Assembly (NCBI RefSeq): GCF_025486335.1
Contig: NZ_JAOOPZ010000002.1
Coordinates: forward strand, 124,001 to 188,000
Length of the DNA: 64,000 bases
Source: Mycoplasma zalophi
GTDB taxonomy: Bacteria; Bacillota_I; Bacilli_A; Mycoplasmatales; Metamycoplasmataceae
Reading direction: 5' to 3'
Shown here: one piece after another, positions 14,621 through 27,300 of the stretch
Numbering within the stretch: the first letter of the stretch is position 1
Layout of the letters: each line of letters begins with the position of its first letter
Notes under the pieces: model-generated
The model's input: only the letters and a program-made list of their open reading frames with translations
What the model was told of the DNA's origin: nothing
Database searches by the model: none
Program-made: the position numbers and the translations under genes

Positions 14621-16792
14621 ATGTTATTTTCATACACAAAATTAAAAAAATTAGCTAATTTATCAGATGATATTTCCGTTGAAGAAGTTGTTGGCGCAAT
14701 TAATTCAATTGGTTTTGAAGTTGAAGAATATAAACCTTTTACAGACTTAGAAGGTTTAAAATTTGGTCATGTTTTAAAAACCTACAAAAATCCTAACGCA
14801 GATTTATTAACTGTTTGTGAAATAGAATTTGAAGATAAGGTAAGAATTATTCAAACTAATGCTCAAAACGTAAAAGAAAATGACTATTTAATGGCATTTG
14901 TGCCAGGGTCAAGATCAAAAAAAATAACTTTTGCACCGCGTGAAATGAAGGGTATAATTTCTGAAGGAATGCTAGCTGGATTAGAAGAAATAGGTTTTGA
15001 TGTTGATGTTTTACCTGCTAAATGAAACGATGGAATTTTTACTTTCCAAGAAAAAGTAGATTTAAGTTTAGATCCAATTAGTTATTTTGAACTACAGGAT
15101 TACATTATTGATATAAGTATTCTTTCAAATCGAGCTGATGCAAACAGTTATTATGTAATGGCTCGGGAATTAGCAGCTTATTTTAAAGCAAATATTAATT
15201 TTCCAAAAAACGATATAAAACGTTACAAAACTGGATTTAAAGTTGAAAACTTACAAGAAACTGATCACTTTACTTTATTTGAAACAACTCAAGATAATAT
15301 CCAAATAACATTACAAGACGAAGTATTTTTATTAAAACACGGTATAAAAATATTTTCAAATGCTGTAAATTTAAGTAATTTAATTCTTTTATACACAGGA
15401 GTTCCTAGTCACTCATATGATTTAAATAAAATTGAAAGTAAATCAATTAGTGTACAAAAATACACAGGTGAAGTTGAAATTTTAGGAAAAAATAAAATTG
15501 AATTAGAAAATGTATTAGTTGTTAAAGATCAAAATAAACCAATTTCAGTAGCTGCTACAATCGGTCTTGAAAATACAGGTTGTGATAATAATACAAAAAA
15601 TGTTTTATTTGAAATTGCAAGTTTTAGCACAAAAGAAATTAGACATTCAAAAAAACAAGTAAAATTAGAAACTCTTTCAGCTAATAGAGCATCTAAAAAA
15701 ATAAATAATGGATTAATTCATCTTGCTCATGATTTTGCTACAACGCATTTAAATGAAGCTAGTGAAATTGTTAATTTAGAAAAAATAGAAACCACACATT
15801 TTAAATTAGATGAAACTTTTTTAAATAACTTTGCTGGTTTTGAATTAACAAAAACCTCAAAATATCAAGAAGTATTAAAACAATTAGAAATTCTTGGTTT
15901 TGAAATTAAAGATAATACGGTTTTTGTTCCTGATTACCGTTTTGATGTTGAAACTATGCAAGATTTTAGTGAAGAAGTATTTAGATTTTATGGTTATGAA
16001 AACTTTAAAATGATTAAACCAACAATAATAAAAACTAAAAATAGCATCTTTAAAGACTATGAAACAATTTTAGCAAAAATGGGATATCAAAATGTTAGAA
16101 CATTCACACTAACAAATAAAGAAAAAAATATTTTTGATCCTTTTGAATTTAATAATGTAATTAAACTACAAACTTTTGCATCTTTAGATCATAGTGAAGT
16201 TAGAAATTCATTTATTTATTCACTATATGATGTTTTAAATTACAATGCAAAAAGAAATATCAATAAACTTTCAATTTTTGAAATTGGAATGATAAATAAA
16301 ACAAATAATGTTTTAGCACTTGCTACAAATATAAAAGATTTTAACACTATAAAACAAGATATAGTTGAATTATTAGATATTGAACTAACATACAAAAGAT
16401 CTGATTATTCACTATTTCACCCTAATTTAAGCGCTTGAATATATCATAAAGATAAAAAAATAGGTTATATAGCAAAAACACATCCATCAACATTAAATTC
16501 TGATGCTTATTATGTAGAAATTTTATTAAATGAAGATATTGATACAAGTAAAGTATTTAAAAAATACAAAAATGATCCACTAAAACAAAGAGATTTTACA
16601 TTTAGTTTAAAACCTCAACAAGATATTGAATTTATTTTAGATAAATTAAAAAATCTAAAAGGAATTTATGAAATAAAAGTAGTTGATTCATTTAAAAAAG
16701 ATGAAAACACAACAAATATAACATTAAGTATTTTAGTAGAAGATTGAGCTATTAAAAAACTTGAACAAACAATTAAACAAATAAATGAATAA
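14621..16792 (+). CDS. pheT: phenylalanine-tRNA ligase beta subunit
   Basis: A 723-residue beta subunit, shorter than the about 800 of most bacteria. The N-terminal EMAPII-like tRNA-binding domain is clear (FGHVLKTYKNPNADLLTVCE to EGMLAGLEEIGFD, about residues 45-130). The B3/B4 editing module follows but is degraded: the usual AGVMGG reads AATIGL, and the S-x-RFERG motif reads RASKK at residues 356-360. B5 and the C-terminal anticodon-binding-like domain remain. The gene ends at a strong terminator. Loss of Phe/Tyr editing is known in Mycoplasma mobile; I infer it here from motif decay. Confidence 0.96.
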
Positions 16793-16797
16793 AAACA

Positions 16798-16824
16798 AAA
16801 AGCGTTTTTATAAACGCTTTTTTT
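16798..16824 (+). terminator. terminator of the rarA-pheS-pheT unit
   Basis: A perfect 10-bp stem (16798-16807 with 16812-16821) with a 4-base loop and trailing T residues, starting five bases after the pheT stop. Confidence 0.85.
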
Positions 16825-16828
16825 ATAT

Positions 16829-16859
16829 ATAAAAACTTCAGTATTTTGTACTGAAGTTT
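16829..16859 (-). terminator. terminator of the lipoprotein gene at 16871
   Basis: A perfect 11-bp stem (16833-16843 with 16849-16859) with a 5-base loop. On the minus strand it ends in a T run. Together with the plus-strand hairpin it separates two convergent units. Confidence 0.8.
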
Positions 16860-16870
16860 AATTATTAATA

Positions 16871-18148
16871 TTAATTATTTGATTCTGTATTTGTTACAAC
16901 GTCAAGTAAATCTTTTGGTATTAAGTAGTATTTTACAGATCCTAAATTACTTTTTGTTGTAAATTCACCTATATATTTTGCATCTGTTAGTTCTTTATCA
17001 TTTCAGTAAACTTTTTTTGTTGTGTCATCATATTTTAAGTGTGCATCAGCAGAAACGAAATTAGTTTTTAAATCACTTGTATTATTTATTATGTTTTCTT
17101 CAAATAATTGTTTTGAGTCATCATTTGTAGAATATAAATCAGCATTATTTTGTACATTTGTTTCATCTTTTGCCATATATTTAACAGTTGAATTTTCTTC
17201 AAGTGTTAATTTTTTAGCACCACTTTCTAAATTTTCTACTTCTTTAATTAAGTAAGTTAATTGTAATTTATCTGAACTAATGTTTTTTTCTTTAAAATAA
17301 ATTCCTGCTTTATTTGTTTCAGTAACTTCTGGAGTAGGTGTAGGTGTTGTTGTTGCTAAATCATCGTAATTACCTAATTCGATTGTGTAAGTTTCAGTTG
17401 AAATAATTTTATCTTCTCCTGATTTTAATACTCTAAATGATAAAACTACTTTTCCATCATCAGTTTTTGTTAATGATAAAACATTGTTTTCAGTTGTTGT
17501 TGAAATTAATTCAATATTTTCTGGTCAATTAACATTATTTAATTCAATATCATTTGAATGACTGTCATTATCTGTTAATAATGTTTTATTTGCTTTATCA
17601 AATGAAATATTTTTATTTGAATCAATAGCTGCTTTGATATTTGCTTTACTTGCATCATCCATTTTTATTTTGATGCTTTCTTTTATTGAATTAACAAATT
17701 CATTTAGTTCATTTTGCTTTTGTTCAGGTGTTTTTTCTTCTGGGGTTGGCGTTGTTTCATCAGGTGTTGGATTTGTTGAATTAGAATCATTATTATCATT
17801 AGTATTTGTATTATCTGTAGTAATATTCAATGAATCTTTAGCTTCTTTTAAACCATTTAAAATCATTTCAATTGCTTTATTAACATCTGCTTGTGTTGAT
17901 CTTTCATTTAAAGCTAATCTCGATGCTTCTTCTAATACTTTTCTTAATTTTGTTTTAGCTTGTTGTTGATTTGGCTCTTTTAAAGTGTTTGAATACTCTG
18001 CGGCTCCATCAAATGTTTCTTTATATTTGTCAAGATCATTTTGTTTATATGTACATGATGCTGATATAGCTGGTACAGATACCAATGATGCAGCTGCTAA
18101 AATTGTTACTAATGATAAAAATATTTTTTTAGATTTTTGTGTTTTCAT
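16871..18148 (-). CDS. lipoprotein with FIVAR-like helical segment
   Basis: A 425-residue lipoprotein. The signal peptide (about residues 8-31) ends in a lipobox with Cys32 (AISAS-C), so it should be lipidated and surface-exposed. Residues about 45-105 resemble a FIVAR-type three-helix module (TKLRKVLEEASRLALNERS, then VNKAIEMILNGLKEA). A disordered Asn/Thr/Asp/Pro/Glu linker follows (about 110-145). Two beta-rich stretches are separated by a TTTPTPTPE hinge. The signal peptide resembles that of the binding lipoprotein at 46547-48580. FIVAR modules occur in Gram-positive surface adhesins; adhesion is an inference here. Confidence 0.85.
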
Positions 18149-18302
18149 ATTGTTTTCCTTACGATATTCAAAATATGATTAAATAATGAATTTTCTTATA
18201 ATAATATTATAAATAATACTATAAAATCGCGTTTTTTTTGCATAAAGATAATTTTTAAGGCTAAAAAACACTTTTTTGTGATAATTTAGTTTTTTTTATA
18301 AC

Positions 18303-18326
18303 AAAAAGCGCCAACTGGCACTTTTT
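18303..18326 (-). terminator. terminator of the giant SGNH gene
   Basis: A 10-bp stem with one G-T wobble (18303-18312 with 18317-18326) and a 4-base loop, immediately after the stop at 18328. Confidence 0.75.
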
Positions 18327-18327
18327 T

Positions 18328-21300
18328 CTAATATTTACCTTTTTGAATTTTTGGAACGATTTGTCAATTAGGTCTTCATCATGAACCTTTGTTTTGTCAC
18401 TCTGCAAAACCACTAATTATATTTAATGAAGTTTCTTGTGCTTCATTCATAAATCTTCCTCAACTACCTTCACGAATAGTTCATAGAACATATTCTTTTT
18501 TAGATAGTGGTTTACCTTTATTAATTTGAGGACCAAATTTTACATCTGAACTATATTTACTTTTATTTGGATCATTATCAGGGAATTCTGATGTAGTTAA
18601 TATATAAATAATGTCATCAGGTTTATAATTTTGTTCATTTGCATAATAATCTCGCTCTGTAAAATTTGCTTTTAAATAATGAGCATAAACATTTAACTCA
18701 TTACGTATAGGTCAAATATCACGTGGACTTTCAAAACTTGCTTTTAAAGTTTTGTTTAAACGTTTTACACCTAAAACATTATCTTCTAACAGAATTCATA
18801 AAATTGGTGGATTACCTGTTGAACCAAATCATCATCTAATAAATTTTTGTTCTCTTTCACTATCAGTTGTTTCTCTAAAATACATTTGAAACACAGCATA
18901 GTTTACTGTTGTATAAACTCTATATAAAGCTTTATATGCAAAGTTTTGTCTTCTTTGGCTGTAACCCGCTGCATCTTCTGGTAATTTTTGTTGTCAATAA
19001 ACTTTAGAAATTGTTTTATAAACTTTATCTAAAATATCTAAAGCTGTTTTATCAGATGAAACCATGTACTCTGGATTTTCATCTGAAGGTACTGGAGCAG
19101 CTTTTGGTTTAATTGCAATTAATTTTCCAATAGCTTCTCAAACAGAATTTCCAACCATGTTATCTAAATCTTTTTTGTTTGTCCGTTTAGTTTTATCTGG
19201 ATCTGTATTTAGATTTCTTAATCCGTTATATAGTAATGAATCTTCAAAATTAGATTTTTCAAAGAATAGGTTAATTAGTTGTGTAAATTCTAGTGAAGTA
19301 ATAGCATGTTGAGCTTCATCACCAACAAAATCTAAAATAACACCAATATCACCTTCTCCAATTACACTCATTACTTTTGCAAAAGCATCTGAAATTCATT
19401 TAGTTGGTTGTTCAATTTTGAACTCTAAAGCTTTTTTAGATAATCATCAGAATGAACGAAGTAATATTTTCTTATTAAATCAATCGTTATTTAATAATTT
19501 AGGTACTAATTTTTGCAATACACCACTTAAAAGATTGATATCTTGATCATTTGTGTTTTCTAATTTCATGAACTTGAATATTAATTTAGTTACATTATCA
19601 GCATTTTCTTTTTTCTTAAAGAACTCAGTTAAAGTGCCTTTTAGAAGTTTTATAATTGCGTCTTTTTCATGTTCAATTATCAATGATATTAATTTTGGTA
19701 ATTTAAAATCATTTTCATTTTTATATTCTTTTCATGATTTTATATCAGTTTTTAGAATATCTTCTGCAATTTTATTTGTAAATGTTTCAACAGATTTATA
19801 TGATACTAATTCCCCAAGTAATTTTTGAATTTCTTCTTTATTGATGTTTGGATTAGATGCAATGATTGAACTTAAATCAATATTAACTGCAACGTCTTTA
19901 ATTATTTTATGAAGAGCTTTTTGAATAATTTTTAATTTTTGATCACCGTGTTCAGCACCTTCTAATGAATTATTAAATGACATAAATATTTTTAGAATTA
20001 AATCTTCAATATTTCTGTATTTTTGAGTATTTTGCTGCTCAGAAGTTGTGTTTGCTGAACTAGAATCAGCATTATTTGAATTTTCTGATGATGCTTGATT
20101 TTGAATATTTAAAATTAATTTCTTAATAAATTTATATAAATTAAATATTTTTTCAGATTGTTGTTCATTTATTTGATCTGTATCAGCAGTTAAATCTTTA
20201 TCTTCAATTAATATATTAATAAAATCTTTACCAAATTCTTTTGTTAATATAGTATTTCATTGTGTTTTTGTTAATATTTTTTCTAACAATGATAGAAGTA
20301 AATTAGCATTAAATTCATTATTTACAAAGAAATCTAAGTCAACTACTTGATCTAAAATACTATTAAATAAAGTTTTAAAGTAATCTTTATTTGTTAATGT
20401 ATCAATTGCTTTTGAAACAACTGAAATAAATGAAGTTGCTTCTGCACTAGTTTCAGTAAATTCAAGGTTATATGTTTTATTTAAGTAATTAAATATATCT
20501 TTTGCAATAAAGTTTTCGTTATTATTTTCAGAAACTCCAAATGATAATATATTAATTAATGATGTTTTCAGTTCTTCTAAATTAGATTTAATAATTGCTT
20601 TTATAACATCGTTTAAATTATTTGCATTTTGAATATCTGAATCACTTACATGTAAATAATGTTTAACTATTTTTGAAACAGTTTCTTCTAATTGTACACT
20701 ATTGCCAATTGAATGAAGTACATTATTAATTGTTTCGATTTTAAATATTCCATTAATATTAAATTCTTGAGCATCAAATTTTTCTAATTCATATTTTAGT
20801 ATTTTTGAAATAGTTTGTGAAACTCTTGAAGAAACATTTTCATCACTCAATGAACCATTTAAAGTTTTTAAAACCTTAGCAATGAAATCAAATAATGAAC
20901 TCTTATTAGTTTGTTGTGAGTTGCCTTCATTATTTGAATGTTCTGAATTATTTGCTTGATTATCTGTTGTTTTTGAAGAGAAATTAATATTTGATCTTAA
21001 TGTTTTATATAACTCAACAATATCATTTACAGAAGAATCATTATTAAATAAATTATTCAGTAATGAAGAAGCATTTTCTTTTGTCACTAAAGAAAGGATG
21101 GTTTCAAAATTAAATTTCTTAGCAATTGTATCTTTAATTAACTCTGAATCAATTTGACCATCTTTAATGAAATCAATTTCTTTTAAAGCATCAATCAAAT
21201 GACCTAGAATGTCTTTATATGACTCATTTTCTTTTATAAATTTAAATATTCTTGCAGAAATATTTTTTATTGTTTGTTTATTTTGATCTGTTAATTTATT

Positions 21301-24300
21301 AATTAATTGTTTGTCTATTGCATTTATTATAAATTCATCTAATAAATCCTTATCAGTATCAATTAATTCATTAATAAATTCTTTTATATTATCTAAAATA
21401 CCATCTTTTGCTTTAGATAGATATTGTTTTATTATTTCATTTATATTATTTGCAGAACTTAAATCGTATGTTTTATCTAAATACTTAATTAATATAGTAT
21501 CTAACATTTTATCTAAAGAGGTATAATCAACAACTTTTGTTAATAAGTTCTTTAATTTATCAGCATTTTCTTTTCCGTTAACAACTTTAGAAAAATCAGC
21601 TTCAGTTATTTCTACTTTTGCTATTTCTTTTAATAATTTCTTGATATTTTGTTTTAAGGTTTCATTATTGTTTTCTTGTAAAATACCATTTGCAGATTTT
21701 AGAATTTTTGTAATTAAATCAAAGTTAACTGAATTTTGTGTATTTGTTGAGTCGTCTTCAGTATTTTCTTCTGAATTTTCTTCAGTTGATTTTGAAAAAT
21801 CATTAAATCTAAATCATTTATAAACTTTAATAATTTCTTCAATATTTTTATCTAAATTATTTTGAATTAATAAATTATTTAAAATATGTTGAATATTTGC
21901 ATTTGAAAATAGAGATTTTAAATTAGTTTCATTTTGTAATTTATCAGAAATAGAATTTAAAATTTCTTTATTAAATTGATTATTTGTATCAAATATTTCA
22001 TTTGTAGTTAAAACTTCTTTTAAGATATTAAATAATTTATTTACAAATGTAGTTCTATTAATTTCTTTTGTAGCACGTTCAATAATATTTTGCAATGCTA
22101 ATTTAATTTCTTGTGGAATTTCTTTTTCTAATTTAGTTTCAATAATATTAATAATTAACGCACTTAAATTATGATCTTGTTGATTTAAATTAACAATTTC
22201 ATGAATTATTTTTTCTGCATCACCTGAAATATTACTTATGTTAGTTTTTACTAACTTATTAACTAATTTATAAATATCTTCTGAGTTATTATAGTCTTGT
22301 GTTATAAAGAAATTACTTAAAACTTTATTTGTAAGTCCTTTAAATTCATTTAAGTTTAAAGTAGATAAAATAATAGTTTTTAAAATATCTTGTGAATCAC
22401 TGCTTAAAATGTCAATATTTGATAAGTTTAATTGTTTTTGAACATATTCTTTAGCAACAAATAAGACTACTTCATTTATATTGTTTATGTTTTGATCATT
22501 GCTATTATCTAAAGAACCAGAAGCAAGTTTTGCGACATTAAATATTCAGTCAATGATTTTTGATTGATTATTTTCTTGAGCTTCATTTGTTGTTTCTGCA
22601 TCAGAATCACTTGTTGTTTCATTTGAATTTGTTGTTCATTTTGAATTAATAATTTCTTGTAATACACTTATTATTTTTTCTTTATTTTCATCTGTGAATA
22701 GTTTTGAAATAAATGTTTTAAATGAATCTTTTGATAATAATTTTTGAATTATTATTTCAGAAGTAAATAAATCTTTTAGAGAATTAATTACTTCAGGATT
22801 TAAAGTTTTATCTTCTAATAAAATGTCTTTATTTTCTAAAGTATCTTTTATATTTGAAAATAATTTATCTAAAACATCACTTTCTGTAGCAAATAAAATA
22901 ATAGAATCAATTATATCTTTTAAATTATTTTCAACTTGAGTATCAAAATCAATATTTAAAGATTTTTCGATAATTTGAATTGCAATTTCTTTTAAATTAG
23001 CTTTAATATTTTTATCTTTTAATGCTGCTTTAGAGATTTTTGTTAATTCGTCTTTAAATGTTTGTAAATTATTTTTAACAAGAGCATTAACTATTTTTGA
23101 AATAGAATCTAAACTTCCGTATTTATCACTTGTAAAGTAATTTTCAAACAATTTAACAAGTAAATCCTTAGTTTCATTTAATTCTAGAACTTTTGCAACA
23201 ATTTTTTTTGTTTTTTGTTTTGAATTGTCATCTAAAATTGTAATTTTATCTAAATTTAACTTACTATCTACTAAATCTTTTGCAATTAAAGTTATTAATT
23301 CTGAAACATTATTTATAACATTATTATTTTTATTAGCTTGATCGTAGATATTCGAAGCGCTTTGTAGAGCTTTTAATAATAATTGTTCAAAGTCAATTTT
23401 TTCAGCTTGATTATATGTATTTTCTTTGTTTGTATTTGAAGAAGAATCATTAGTTTCTTTTTGTGATGATGAAACAAAGAAATTAATAACTTTTAATATA
23501 TCTTGATTGATATTTTCATCAAAGAAAGTTTCTAAAAATTGTTTTATATTTTCTTTTGATAAAAGATTATTTATAGTTTCTTGTTTTGTTAATAATTTAA
23601 TTAATTCATTAACTAAATTTGAATTTAATTTAACATTTTCATCTAATAAATCATTACTGTTTATAAAAGATATAATTGTTGTTTTAAGTGAATTTAAAAT
23701 TCCGTCATTTGAAACAAAAGTATATAGTTTATTAAATACTTTTTTAACTGATTCTTTTGTATTTTTATCAAAAGTGTTATTTAATTTATTTTCAATAACA
23801 TTTATTAATATTGAAGTTAATTTGTCAGTATTTTCAGTATTTTTTAATACATTTTTAATTATTTTATTAATGTTTTCAATTGAAGTTTCTGCATTATTTT
23901 TAACTATACTATTAATAAATTCACTAATGGTTGAAACATTTGTGTATTTATCTGTGGTCATGTAATCAGTTAAAATGTTTTTTAATAGTTTAGAAAATTC
24001 TTCATCTTTTGAAATTGAAACTAAAATATCTTTAACATTGTCTTGATTTGGTTTTGTAAAAATATCTGTTAATTTAAATATATCAATGGTTTCTTTTAAG
24101 TATTTTTGAACAAATTTAACTGCAACTTTTGTAATATTTTCAACAACGTTAGAATCAGTAGAATTATCTAAAACATTGCTAAATGCTTTTAAAATATCTA
24201 AAACATAATCTGGTATCGCTTGTGATGTTGTTTCGTTAGTTTCAGTTACTGAATTTGTTTCTTGATCTTGAGTTTTTATTCATTTTGCTTTGATGAAAAA

Positions 24301-27300
24301 GTCTATGATTTCAACTATTTTATCACTTCTATCTTCATTAAAAATCGCAACTAGAATTGGTCTGATATTTTCTTTATTTGCAAAACTAATAAGTTTATCT
24401 TTATTTGTAAATGTTGATTGTAAAATTTCAACTATTTTATCATTAAAAATTAGTCCTGGTTTTAGAACATCGTTTTTAGAAATTATTGATTTTAATTCTT
24501 TAATTAACTCATCTAAAATAGGCATTTTATCAATATTATTTAATATCGCAACATAAATTTCTTTTAAATTAACTTTAGTTGTTTGGTCAACTTTAGTTTC
24601 TAATCTACTATTTAAAAGATTTATTAAAATTTCAAATAAATCGTTTTGATTTTGACTTACTTTTAATGTTTTAATAATTAATTCTTTAATATTTTTTGAT
24701 ATTTTATCAAAATTATTTTTTAGAACATTATTTATAAATGTTTCTAGATTTTCAGTATTTTGATGAGTAGTAGTTGTTAAAAATTCTTCAGTAATTGTTT
24801 TTAAAATTTCTGTAACATTTTCATCTTTTAATGAACTATCGATAATTTTGTTAATAAATGTTTTGTTTTCACTACTTAAAAATAAAACATTATCTAAATT
24901 TAACTTATTATTAATAAATTTACTTGCCATTGTTTGAATTGTTGAAACAATATTATTAATTACTTCACTATCTTCTGTTTTTGATAATGTATTTGCAAAT
25001 TTCTTAATAAATGTTCAAATATCAAATGGGTTGTTTTCTGAAGTATTTTCTGTAGATTCACTATTTTCAAAATTTTCAGTACTTGAAGTTGATTTTTTCA
25101 AGATTCCATCTAATAATGTTTCAACAACTACATTAAGATCATTTTTATTTTGTTCACTAAATATATTAGTTAAAATTCATTTTGCGTTTTTATGTGTAAT
25201 TATTTCACTTATATTAAATTTAGTTAAGAAGTTATTATCAAATAATGAAGATAAATCGGTTGGATCATCTAATGTGATTGCATTTAGTGTATCAATAAAT
25301 TTATTTAAAACAACATCAATTAATTCTGATTTTTCTATATTTGAAATAACATTTTTAAATAAAGTTTTGAAATTGTTTTCTATTGATTTAAAATCAGCAA
25401 TTTTATTTAGTTGTCCAAATACAACATTTGCTAAAAATTCTTTTAATTTTTCTTCTTTTGATAGTCATTTTATGTATTCTGAAACTGTGTCTTTATTTAA
25501 ATTAATAACTTGTTTAAATAGTTCAAAAATGTTTTTAACTTCAGATATTTGTTGTTTATTATTTACAAAAATACTATCAATTAATGATTTTATAAATTCT
25601 GTTGTTTTTTGATTTTGTAATAATTCATCCACTAAATAATCAACAAAAGAATTTCATGAATCTTTTGATACATTTAAAGTGTTTTTAGTTTCAGGATAAA
25701 TATTTTTTAAAGTTGTTTTTAAGAAATTATGTGATTGTTGATTTTCTAATATGAAAACAAGAATTTCTTTAATATTTTTTGAAATTTCTTGAGCCCATGA
25801 AGAACTGTTAATTTTTTTAACAAGTTTTGGAACTATTCTGTAAATAATTTTCTCAATACCTTTTAAACTATTTGTATTAGTTTGAGTATTATTTTCAGCA
25901 TTTTCTGTATATTCTGGAGTGTTGTTTGTTGTAGTTTGTTCGTTTAATTTGTTAAAAAGTTGTTCTTTATTATTATTTATTATTTCTAATAAATTCTTTA
26001 TATCTTCTTCATCTAATAAATCAACAAATTGTTCAATATTTATTTCTTTTAATAATTCAAATATTTTATCAATCTGGAAATCACCTTTAAAATTAATACT
26101 TAAAACAACGTCATCTGATAAAACAACGATTTTAGAAACTGCATTAGTTAATTCTTCTGATATTGTGTTTATAAATTTTTCATTATTTAAGTTATTTAGT
26201 ATTTTTTCTAATGTAGTTGTTAGTGTTTTAGCTTGTTCTTCAGTTATATCTATATATGGTTTTAGATATTCTTTAATAATTTGACTAACAACAACAAGAG
26301 CTGATTGTTTATATTCTTGATTTGTAAATATTTCATTTAAAATAACTTTTGATAAATTAGATACTTTACTTACTAAATTTTTAATAACATATTCTTTAAA
26401 TCATTCTGAAGGACTGTTTTTTGAAGTTTCAATAGATTGATCACTAAAAATTGTGTCAAATATAGATTTAACAGTTGTTTTTGATCAATTCGATAAGTTT
26501 GCTAAAATAATATCTTTTGATTGTGAAATGAAATTATTAAAGTTATCAATAGTATTTTGATCTCAGTTTTTATCAGAAATATCGATCTTTTTAAATAATT
26601 GATCAACGGCTTTATTTAAATCTATTTTTTCAAAAATAAAATTAATAAAATTATCGTTTGTAAAAATTGGTTTAAGTGCAACAAGTCATTTATCAATTCC
26701 TACATGAATTACATTATTTGAATCTTTTGCAACTATAACTGAAAAAATGTTGTTAATTATATTTATTTGTGAAACATCAAAATATTTTTTTAATTGTTGA
26801 ACTAAAATATCAAAAATTGATTCAAAAGTATTTGCACTAGAAAAATCTATATTTTCAATTAAATCAAGTAAGTCGCTTAGTAATTTAGAATCGCTAATAT
26901 TTTCTAAAACTTTTGAAATATTTTCATTTAATAAAGTTAATTGTTCATTTGAAATTTGTAATTGAGAGTATTCTTTTAAAATGCTTGTAAGAATTTTAAT
27001 AGCAAGATCTTTTGAATTACCGTTTTTTACAATTACTTTTATAAATTTATTAACTAATTTTTTAGGTTCTAAAATTTTAATATTTTTAATAGTATTTATT
27101 AAAATTTCATTTAAATCTTTGCCTTTTAATTTATCTAAATTGTCTATTATGTTACTAAATGATGAAATAATTTGTGTTTTTAATTCATTATCAGCAAAAA
27201 GATCATTAACTAAACTTTTAAATCATAATGTTAAAGCATTTTTAAGTCCGTTTTCTGCTGATAAATCAATATTTAATTTTTCTGTTATATTTAAGAAATC

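Noticed and set aside
20035-25940. Regularly spaced repeats as a CRISPR array
   Set aside because: The period is about 800-880 bases, the units are divergent, and they keep a protein reading frame; no short direct repeats or cas genes.
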